Assembly (NCBI GenBank): GCA_003229495.1
Contig: QIEB01000127.1
Location: forward strand, 1-5,013
Origin: Flammeovirgaceae bacterium
GTDB lineage: Bacteria; Bacteroidota; Bacteroidia; Cytophagales; Cyclobacteriaceae
Direction: 5' to 3'
Length of the DNA stretch: 5,013 bases
The translations under genes and the position numbers were made by a program. A model generated the notes under the pieces. That model worked only from the letters and a program-made list of their open reading frames with translations, made no database searches and had not been told where the DNA came from. The stretch's first letter is position 1, and each line of letters starts with the position of its first letter. Below are positions 1 through 5,013 of this stretch, piece by piece.

Positions 1-341
1 TCTGGTTTCTTGGGCACCCTGAAGTATACATAGTGATGTTGCCGGGACTGGGAATTACTTCCGAAATTATTTCCACCAATAGTCGTAAACCCATTTTTGG
101 TTATCGGGCTATGGTAGGGTCTCTGCTTGGAATTGCTGTTTTAAGTTTTGTGGTCTGGGCGCACCATATGTTTGTGACCGGTATGAATCCTTTTTTAGGA
201 TCAATCTTTATGATCCTTACCCTGATCATTGCCGTCCCCAGCGCTGTTAAGGTTTTTAACTACCTGGCTACTCTCTGGAGAGCTAACATAAGATTTACCC
301 CCGGAATGCTCTTCTCAATTGGTCTGGTGTCTTCTCGGTAA
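1..341 (+). CDS. ctaD: Cytochrome c oxidase subunit I, N-terminal-side fragment (5' partial, ends at a frameshift)
   Basis: This is the middle part of the catalytic subunit of the heme-copper oxidase, an inner-membrane protein that reduces O2 to water and pumps protons. The reading frame enters at base 3 (bases 1-2 are the end of a codon) with WFLGHPEVYI. That motif holds the D-channel Glu, the CuB-ligand His (15-17) and the Tyr (27-29) that is cross-linked to it in the family. WAHHMF carries the two other CuB His ligands (162-167). PSAVKVF carries the K-channel Lys (249-251), with Ser where many family members have Thr. The frame then follows the family through NIRFTPGMLFSIGLVS and hits TAA at 339-341, in the middle of a transmembrane helix. 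The rest of the protein resumes in another frame from about 334. The gene begins before the window. The identification is certain; whether the break is biological is not. Confidence 0.93.
   Translation, partial: WFLGHPEVYIVMLPGLGITSEIISTNSRKPIFGYRAMVGSLLGIAVLSFVVWAHHMFVTGMNPFLGSIFMILTLIIAVPSAVKVFNYLATLWRANIRFTPGMLFSIGLVSSR
330..337 (+). other. Frameshift and deletion junction inside ctaD
   Basis: To the left, frame 3 reads ...IGLVS with the Ser codon at 330-332. To the right, frame 1 reads LGNSAID with Leu at 334-336. Family members usually have about 11 residues between these points (roughly FFISGGLTGIF in relatives as I remember them). Only one base (333) is present, so about 32 nt appear to be missing, which also accounts for the frame change. 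The missing residues form the second half of a transmembrane helix with a conserved GG-TG motif near heme a3. This could be a real deletion mutation, or an assembly or sequencing error. Confidence 0.8.
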
Positions 342-981
342 TTCCGCTATCGATATTCAGTTGCACGATACCTACTTTATAGTGGCCCACTTCCACCTGG
401 TGATGGGCAGTGCTTCTTTCTTTGGGATGCTGGCAGGTGTGTATCATTGGTTCCCTAAAATGTTTGGACGTATGATGGACGCTAAATTGGGCTATTTACA
501 CTTCTGGCTGACCTTTGTTGGAGTATATTTAATTTTCTTCCCATTGCACTACATTGGCATAGCAGGTTTTCCAAGAAGATATTATAGTTGGACCAATTTT
601 GATGTATTCAATACCTTTGCTGATCTTAATACTTTTGTTACCATTGCAGCTTTGGTAGTTATGGCCGCGCAATTTATTTTCCTGTTCAATTTCTTCTACA
701 GTATGTTCAAAGGTCGGATAGCGCCAGCCAATCCTTGGCATTCCAATACCTTGGAATGGACCACCCCTATACATCCTGAGCATGGAAATTGGCCCGGAGC
801 TATACCAACAGTTTACCGCTGGCCGTATGACTACAGTAAACCGGGAGCAGAAGAGGACTTTATTCCACAGTATGTGCCGTTTTCACAAACCATGGAAAGC
901 AACTTGCCCCACGAAAATGATCTGATTGCACTGGAGAAGGAAGATGAGGGTATAGTCATTGATGAAAGCGAATCGCAATAA
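334..981 (+). CDS. ctaD: Cytochrome c oxidase subunit I, C-terminal fragment (continues ctaD after the frameshift)
   Basis: This frame resumes the same subunit I protein at LGNSAIDIQLHDTYF. It contains the Mg-site His-Asp (364-369), the heme a3 ligand His (388-390) and the heme a ligand His (394-396) in VAHFH. Three further hydrophobic segments follow, about residues LHFWLTFVGVYLIFF, TFVTIAALVVMAAQFIFLF and the one around ASFFGMLAGVYHWF. A soluble tail (TLEWTTPIHPEHGNWPG, then PYDYSKPGAEEDF) ends in an acidic stretch and TAA at 979-981. The open frame extends back to a TTG at 319, but residues before 334 do not match the family, so I start the homologous part at 334. As an independent gene it would lack a plausible start. 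It is better read as the 3' part of one broken gene covering 1-981. The last 20 nt overlap ctaA. Confidence 0.92.
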   Translation, partial: LGNSAIDIQLHDTYFIVAHFHLVMGSASFFGMLAGVYHWFPKMFGRMMDAKLGYLHFWLTFVGVYLIFFPLHYIGIAGFPRRYYSWTNFDVFNTFADLNTFVTIAALVVMAAQFIFLFNFFYSMFKGRIAPANPWHSNTLEWTTPIHPEHGNWPGAIPTVYRWPYDYSKPGAEEDFIPQYVPFSQTMESNLPHENDLIALEKEDEGIVIDESESQ

Positions 982-2011
982 CAAAACGAAGTTTAACAGG
1001 TCAGTAATCGTAACCATAATAACAGTGTATCTTTTGATATTGGTGGGCGGAATAGTTAGAAGTACGGGGGCAGGCATGGGTTGTCCTGATTGGCCTAAAT
1101 GTTTTGGTAGTTGGGTGCCACCGACCTCTGAAGCACAGCTTCCTGCTGATTATCAAGAAGCTTTTGCTCAGATTCGGGTGGATAAGAATTATCGTTTGGC
1201 AGGTTATTTGGAATTCTTTGGTCTTAATGGACCGGCCGAAGCACTCCGGGCGGAAAGTATTGCAACTCCTGAAGCTGAATTTAACAAAATCAAGACCTGG
1301 ACAGAGTATATAAATCGTTTACTGGGCGTAACAGTAGGTCTGCTGGTAACGGTTATGGCGGTGGCATCTTTTGAATTTAGAAAAAAGCAACCGGCTATTT
1401 TTTATGGTAGTATCGCCGCCTTCCTATTAGTGGTAATTCAGGGATGGATTGGATCATTAGTGGTTTCAACTAACCTGCTCCCAGGCATATTGACATTTCA
1501 TATGGTACTGGCGGCGCTATTGATCTGCCTTCTTATATATATACTCCACCAGGGTCTTTACCAAAGAATCGAAGTATCTGGCAAGATCAGTGTTAAACCC
1601 ATAAGGGTGATTTTGATTATATCCATGATATTGTTTTTTATTCAAATTGCTGTGGGCACTCAGGTTAGAGAGGCAATTGATGTGGTAGCACAGCAACTGG
1701 GACTAGAGGGCAGGAATCAGTGGGTGAATAGCCTTGGAAGCACATTTTACGTGCATCGTTCATTCTCATTGGTAATACTGGCAACCTGTGGATATTTGTA
1801 TGTCCTGTTGAAGCGGACAGGGCACCCTGCACTTCAGTTCATGGCAAGATTACTATTGTGGTTCATTTTCATGGAGATCTTTCTAGGAGTGTACATGGCT
1901 TATTTTGGTATTCCAGCATGGGCACAGCCCCTACATCTGATGGCTGCACTTTTAATATTGGGCCTGCAATTTTGGCTATATCTGAAAACTATAAGCTTGC
2001 AGAGAATATGA
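962..2011 (+). CDS. ctaA: Heme A synthase (COX15/CtaA family)
   Basis: This integral membrane enzyme oxidises the C8 methyl of heme O to a formyl group, giving heme A for subunit I. The protein is 349 aa with about eight hydrophobic segments in two similar halves. GGIVRSTGAGMG leads into CPDWPKC, a cysteine pair (C41, C47) of the kind seen in the first extracytoplasmic loop of Bacillus-type CtaA. The family's catalytic Glu is E115 in TEYINRLLG. Heme-ligand histidines are H180 (TFHMVLA), H265 (YVHRSF) and H325 (QPLHLMA). The usual first-ligand His is replaced by Asn (N118), and the loop from about 52 to 110 is long and polar. I chose ATG 962 over TTG 959, three bases earlier. The start overlaps the end of ctaD by 20 nt, which suggests translational coupling; a GAGGG at 946-950 is a weak possible ribosome site. 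The end overlaps ctaB. Confidence 0.94.
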   Translation: MKANRNNKTKFNRSVIVTIITVYLLILVGGIVRSTGAGMGCPDWPKCFGSWVPPTSEAQLPADYQEAFAQIRVDKNYRLAGYLEFFGLNGPAEALRAESIATPEAEFNKIKTWTEYINRLLGVTVGLLVTVMAVASFEFRKKQPAIFYGSIAAFLLVVIQGWIGSLVVSTNLLPGILTFHMVLAALLICLLIYILHQGLYQRIEVSGKISVKPIRVILIISMILFFIQIAVGTQVREAIDVVAQQLGLEGRNQWVNSLGSTFYVHRSFSLVILATCGYLYVLLKRTGHPALQFMARLLLWFIFMEIFLGVYMAYFGIPAWAQPLHLMAALLILGLQFWLYLKTISLQRI

Positions 2012-2925
2012 TCGGTCAAACAGTTCATGAGGTTGGTTTGTTTGGGTTTGCCTATCAGCGGCTTAGATCTTACAGTGAATTATTGAAACCAAGGTTATCC
2101 TTTCTGGTAGCATTCAGCTCAATTTTCGGATATGTATTGGGCAGCCCGGGAGCAATCAATTGGACATCTATTCTGATGTTGGGATTGGGAGGTTTTTTAG
2201 TTTCAGGCGCGTCAGTAACCATAAACCAGATTTTGGAGAAGGACCTTGACCGGCTAATGACCCGCACACAAGATCGCCCTCTTCCATCACATAGGATAAA
2301 ATTGATGGAAGCCAATTGGGTGGCAGCAATTTCAGGACTGGTTGGGTTAATGTTGTTGGTCGAGTTCACCAATCCATTGACAGTGATATTGTCTTTGCTA
2401 TCCTTGCTGTTATACAGTTTCGTCTATACTCCTTTGAAAAGAGTAGGGCCGATAGCAGTATTTGTAGGTGCAATACCAGGTGCGCTGCCTCCATTACTAG
2501 GCTGGATCGCAGCTACTGGTACCATTAGTTATGAAGCATTGGTTCTGTTCGGAATCCAGTTTATTTGGCAGTTTCCACACTTCTGGGCTATTGCCTGGGT
2601 GTCACACGAAGATTATAAAAAAGCAGGGTTTAGGTTATTGCCCGCTGGAGGCAAGAAAGACTTTCAAACAGCTATTCAAATAATGATATATACGCTGTTT
2701 TTATTACCGATGGGATTGTTGCCGGCCAAATTTGGAATAACCGGGATCAATTCGGCCCTGGTGGCGACCATCTGTGGGGTATTATTTTTAACACAGACAT
2801 TACTGTTGATGAGGGACTGCCTGTCAGAGGGAAAAACACCCAGAAAATCAGCATTGAAAATTATGTTCGGATCATTTATTTACCTTCCGGTGGTGCAGAT
2901 AGCATTTATCTTAGATAAAACATAG
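2008..2925 (+). CDS. ctaB: Protoheme IX farnesyltransferase (heme O synthase), UbiA family
   Basis: CtaB transfers a farnesyl group from farnesyl diphosphate to heme B, making heme O, the substrate of CtaA encoded just upstream. The protein is 305 aa, near the usual family size, with about eight to nine membrane segments. The first prenyl-diphosphate-binding motif is N73-Q-x-x-E-x-D79-x-D81-x-x-M84-x-R86-T, followed by DRPLP. YTPLKR follows in the next loop. The second conserved loop, H191-FWAIAW then E201-D202-Y-K-K-A-G-F-R-L-L-P, is diagnostic of heme O synthases within the UbiA superfamily. The same frame is open back to a GTG at 1858, but that extension lies inside ctaA and has no family match. 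ATG 2008, overlapping the ctaA stop as ATGA, fits the family N-terminus (SELLKPRLSFLVAFS shortly after). Coupled translation with ctaA is likely. Confidence 0.96.
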   Translation: MIGQTVHEVGLFGFAYQRLRSYSELLKPRLSFLVAFSSIFGYVLGSPGAINWTSILMLGLGGFLVSGASVTINQILEKDLDRLMTRTQDRPLPSHRIKLMEANWVAAISGLVGLMLLVEFTNPLTVILSLLSLLLYSFVYTPLKRVGPIAVFVGAIPGALPPLLGWIAATGTISYEALVLFGIQFIWQFPHFWAIAWVSHEDYKKAGFRLLPAGGKKDFQTAIQIMIYTLFLLPMGLLPAKFGITGINSALVATICGVLFLTQTLLLMRDCLSEGKTPRKSALKIMFGSFIYLPVVQIAFILDKT

Positions 2926-2928
2926 GAT

Positions 2929-3510
2929 ATGGGAACGAATATAAGATTAGTAGAAAATCCGGTTAGACCTTTTTCGGTACACCCTCACAAATTCGCCTTA
3001 TGGTTGTTTTTAGTAAGTATCATTATGATATTCGCCTCCTTGACCAGTGCTTTTATTGTAAAACAAGGAGAGGGTAGCTGGCTTGACTATAATTTACCGT
3101 CAATGTTCTGGTTTACTACTGCGGTGATCATTACCAGTAGCGGGTTGCTGCAGTGGGGATATTTTGCAGCCAAACAGGATCAGTTCATAAAGCTAAGGAT
3201 TTTGCTGGCATTGACTATTGTACTTGGCCTGGTGTTCCTGGTGGGGCAATGGCTTTCTTGGGGTCAGCTGGTATCGATGGACGTGTATTTTGTGGGCAAT
3301 CCGGGAGGGTCATTTATCTATGTTCTGAGTGGACTGCATGCTATCCATTTGGTGTCAGGAATAGTGTTCCTGATTATAGTCATGATTTCTGTTTTGAAAA
3401 ATAAAGTACATTCCAAGAATTTAGTGCGTATGGAGATGTGTACCACCTATTGGCACTTCCTGGGTGCACTGTGGGTGTACCTATTTATATTTTTAGTATT
3501 TTACCATTAA
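2929..3510 (+). CDS. ctaE: Cytochrome c oxidase subunit III, first copy (short, five-helix type)
   Basis: This is a heme-copper oxidase subunit III of 193 aa, the short five-helix form lacking the first two helices of the mitochondrial type. Subunit III binds no metal; in the family it stabilises subunit I and supports proton uptake. Five hydrophobic stretches are visible: LWLFLVSIIMIFASLTSAFI, then MFWFTTAVIITSSGLLQWG, ILLALTIVLGLVFLVGQWL, GLHAIHLVSGIVFLIIVMIS and the C-terminal one. Family signatures are the GQWLSW turn, SGLHAIHLVSG and the C-terminal TYWHFLGALWVYLF. The ATG starts 3 nt after the ctaB stop, and the following paralog begins 9 nt after its stop. It differs clearly from that paralog in length and sequence, so this is not a recent duplication. 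The symbol is assigned by family; names in this phylum vary. Confidence 0.93.
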   Translation: MGTNIRLVENPVRPFSVHPHKFALWLFLVSIIMIFASLTSAFIVKQGEGSWLDYNLPSMFWFTTAVIITSSGLLQWGYFAAKQDQFIKLRILLALTIVLGLVFLVGQWLSWGQLVSMDVYFVGNPGGSFIYVLSGLHAIHLVSGIVFLIIVMISVLKNKVHSKNLVRMEMCTTYWHFLGALWVYLFIFLVFYH

Positions 3511-3519
3511 AGATTTCTT

Positions 3520-4269
3520 ATGTCTGCTACAGAATCAGTGATTGATACTCCGAAAAGAGGACTTTGGGCAGGTGGTGTATCGCCTTTTAAAATCACCTAC
3601 GGTAAACTAATGATGTGGTTTTTCCTGCTATCTGATGCCTTTACTTTTTCGGCCCTCCTGATAACCTATGGTCTTATTCGCTATAGTTACCCGGCATTTG
3701 AAGGCAACCCCGCTGATTTCGTTTTTTCACCGGATCAATGGTGGCCCATACCGGAAAAAGTATTCGAAGCGCTGCCATTCTTACATATTTCAGCCCCACT
3801 GATCTTTGTGGGTATAATGACCTTTATCCTGATAATGAGTAGTGTTACCATGGTCTTGGCGGTGGAAGCAGGACACCGGATGGACCGCTTAGCGGTTGAA
3901 AAATGGATGCTATGGACCATTTTGGGCGGCATAGCTTTCCTCAGTTGTCAGGCATGGGAGTGGTCACATTTCATTCATGGAGCTCACGAAGGCCCAATGG
4001 TAGCAGAGGGAACAACATTCTTTGGTGCCAATCTGGTTCAGAACCAATATGGTCCGCCACCTTTTGCGGACTTGTTCTTTTTCATCACTGGATTTCATGG
4101 CACACATGTTTTAAGCGGGGTGTTGTTGAATATAGTTATATTTTTCAATGTAGTTGTTGGCCTTTATGACAAAAGAGGTCATTACGAAATGGTAGAAAAA
4201 GTTGGTCTGTACTGGCACTTCGTTGATTTGGTATGGGTGTTTGTATTTACTTTCTACTATTTGGTCTAA
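3520..4269 (+). CDS. ctaE: Cytochrome c oxidase subunit III, second copy (longer paralog)
   Basis: This second subunit III is 249 aa. The N-terminus (KRGLWAGGVSPFKITYGKLMMWFFLLSD) leads into the first helix. A loop of about 40 residues rich in W and P (FSPDQWWPIPEKVF) follows, and it makes up most of the extra length over the upstream copy. The core signatures are QAWEWSHFIH, GFHGTHVLSGVLLN and the C-terminal YWHFVDLVWVFVFTFYYLV, which is the classic subunit III ending. A short second loop, EGTTFFGANLVQNQYGPPPF, precedes the GFHGTH helix. It probably packs against subunit I, alone or together with the shorter copy. Tandem unequal subunit III genes are, as I recall, normal in Bacteroidota oxidase operons. 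The ATG at 3520 is the only sensible start; there is no clear Shine-Dalgarno site upstream. Confidence 0.94.
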   Translation: MSATESVIDTPKRGLWAGGVSPFKITYGKLMMWFFLLSDAFTFSALLITYGLIRYSYPAFEGNPADFVFSPDQWWPIPEKVFEALPFLHISAPLIFVGIMTFILIMSSVTMVLAVEAGHRMDRLAVEKWMLWTILGGIAFLSCQAWEWSHFIHGAHEGPMVAEGTTFFGANLVQNQYGPPPFADLFFFITGFHGTHVLSGVLLNIVIFFNVVVGLYDKRGHYEMVEKVGLYWHFVDLVWVFVFTFYYLV

Positions 4270-4288
4270 AATTTAAAAGAATAGATAT

Positions 4289-4615
4289 ATGGCTTTAGAA
4301 GAAACAAATCCAATAGTTGTTGCCCCACCCGATAAGGATAGAATCAGGAAAATATGGCGAACGGCACTAGTTTTAGGCGTTATTACCACCATAGAGTTTG
4401 TCATTGCCTTTACTATGGAGTCTTCAGCGCTGCGGACATCCTTATTTGTAGGGCTTACCCTGGTAAAAGCATTTTATATTGTAAGTGAATTCATGCACTT
4501 AAAGTATGAGGTAAAAGTATTGATTTGGTCAATTCTTGTGCCTACACTTTTTATTATTTGGCTGTTGCTCGCACTATTAATTGAAGGAGAGGCACTCTTT
4601 ATGGTGAGATACTAA
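4289..4615 (+). CDS. ctaF: Cytochrome c oxidase subunit IV, prokaryotic (CtaF/COX4_pro type)
   Basis: This is a small accessory membrane subunit of 108 aa, about the usual size for the bacterial subunit IV family, which stabilises the oxidase and has no catalytic residues. A polar, cytoplasmic-type N-terminus of about 25 residues (PDKDRIRKIWR) is followed by three hydrophobic helices: TALVLGVITTIEFVIAFTM, LFVGLTLVKAFYIVSEFMHL and VLIWSILVPTLFIIWLLLAL. The E in TTIEF, the K in LTLVKAFYIVSEFMHLKYE and that whole segment are the hallmark of the family. The preceding gap (4270-4288, 19 nt, A-rich) is the longest in the window and carries no visible promoter or ribosome-binding consensus. The stop is immediately followed by the next ATG. 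Confidence 0.9.
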   Translation: MALEETNPIVVAPPDKDRIRKIWRTALVLGVITTIEFVIAFTMESSALRTSLFVGLTLVKAFYIVSEFMHLKYEVKVLIWSILVPTLFIIWLLLALLIEGEALFMVRY

Positions 4616-5013
4616 ATGCCTGCAAGGTGGATCAAGGCGCTATTGCTCCTTTTATTATTGGGTATGCCGGTAGCCTTTTATTTATTCCTTCAAGGTTTCG
4701 GAGAGAACGTATATAATATACCCGTGTTTTATGAAAACGGGATTCCGGACCCCATTCCGGGGTGTGCCAAAGACCCAAAACCTCATTTGATTGATGAATT
4801 CATTAATAATGGACCCTGTCAGCTTTGGAACTGCCCGGATGTTGACGGTAAGTTTGTGGTTTTCAGCTTTGTCCAGACAGGCTGCTCCAGTACTCAATTT
4901 TCAGAAATTGCACGGGTTTGCAATGTTTTCAGGGACCAGGTTCTGTTTAAGACGGTAACAATACTATTGGATTCAGAGGTGTCAGCGGAGTTACCGGATC
5001 AGAATGCCAGTTT
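4616..5013 (+). CDS. Sco1/SenC-like copper-chaperone family protein, divergent (3' partial)
   Basis: The frame is open from ATG 4616 to the window edge (132 codons seen). It begins right after the subunit IV stop (TAAATG), so coupled translation is likely. A positively charged start (MPARWIK) and a hydrophobic stretch of about residues 8-24 form a membrane anchor. FGENVYNIPVFYENG follows, a juxtamembrane pattern I associate with Sco-like proteins of Bacteroidota oxidase operons. The thioredoxin-fold core appears as DGKFVVFSFVQTGCSSTQF, then LFKTVTILLDSE, matching the Sco order of beta strand, Cys motif, helix, strand. In typical Sco proteins the copper site is CxxxC plus a distal His. Here C90 is present but the second position is Gln (Q94). 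The distal His would lie beyond the window. Additional cysteines are C50, C68, C73 and C102. The family call is fairly sure; copper delivery to CuA is inferred from position and is doubtful because of the missing Cys. Confidence 0.78.
   Translation, partial: MPARWIKALLLLLLLGMPVAFYLFLQGFGENVYNIPVFYENGIPDPIPGCAKDPKPHLIDEFINNGPCQLWNCPDVDGKFVVFSFVQTGCSSTQFSEIARVCNVFRDQVLFKTVTILLDSEVSAELPDQNAS

Noticed and set aside
319..342. Programmed ribosomal frameshift linking the two ctaD frames
   Set aside because: A frameshift alone would not restore the roughly 11 missing helix residues, and I see no clear slippery heptamer with a downstream structure. A deletion or an error explains the data better.
1858..2007. 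GTG-started N-terminal extension of CtaB by 50 residues
   Set aside because: The region codes for the last helices of CtaA in another frame. The extension has no family match, while ATG 2008 gives a normal-length CtaB and an ATGA overlap.
4270..4288. Possible internal promoter in the A-rich gap before subunit IV
   Set aside because: Nineteen bases is too short, and I see no Bacteroidota-type -33/-7 pattern. The A-rich content is typical of leaders in this phylum.
4749..4763. Short hairpin (ACCCC, 5-nt loop, GGGGT) next to a doubled ATTCCGG word
   Set aside because: The stem is only 5 bp, it lies within the Sco-like coding frame (IPDPIPGC) and no T-run follows, so it is not a credible terminator or regulator.
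4682..4897. Minus-strand open frame of 71 codons opposite the Sco-like gene
   Set aside because: It has no recognisable motif and lies entirely opposite a well-supported coding frame, so it is a shadow. The other antisense and out-of-frame short ORFs were dismissed for the same reason.

Overview
The window is a compact, single-strand (+) segment of an aa3/caa3-type cytochrome c oxidase operon. It most likely comes from a Bacteroidota genome of the Cytophagales kind. The clues are the gene order (subunit I, heme A synthase, heme O synthase, two consecutive subunit III genes, small subunit IV, Sco-like protein), the subunit I C-terminal tail rich in W/P/H (TLEWTTPIHPEHGNWPG), the A/T-rich starts without convincing Shine-Dalgarno sites, and the moderate GC content. 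The taxonomic call is inference from remembered family features, not a database result.

Layout: 1-981 is the 3' part of subunit I (coxA/ctaD). It is broken at about position 333, where roughly 11 codons of a transmembrane helix are missing and the frame shifts. 962-2011 is ctaA (heme A synthase), overlapping the end of coxA by 20 nt. 2008-2925 is ctaB (protoheme IX farnesyltransferase), starting in an ATGA overlap with ctaA. 2929-3510 and 3520-4269 are two different subunit III proteins. 4289-4615 is a prokaryotic subunit IV. 4616 to the window end is a Sco-like, membrane-anchored, thioredoxin-fold protein cut off by the window edge. No intergenic gap exceeds 19 nt, so I see no room for internal promoters or terminators. 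Transcription presumably starts upstream of the window, where subunit II would be expected.

How the genes work together: CtaB adds a farnesyl chain to heme B to give heme O, and CtaA oxidises heme O to heme A. Heme A fills the two heme sites of subunit I. The Sco-like protein is placed where a copper-delivery factor for CuA would be expected, and subunits III and IV complete the membrane complex that reduces O2 and pumps protons.

Points worth a second look: the 32-nt-type lesion in coxA next to an otherwise intact operon; a Sco-like protein whose CxxxC copper motif keeps only its first cysteine; and a heme A synthase with Asn where the first heme-ligand His is expected, plus a long first extracytoplasmic loop. 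I found no RNA gene, CRISPR array, insertion sequence or undescribed system here. This is mainly a conserved respiratory operon.
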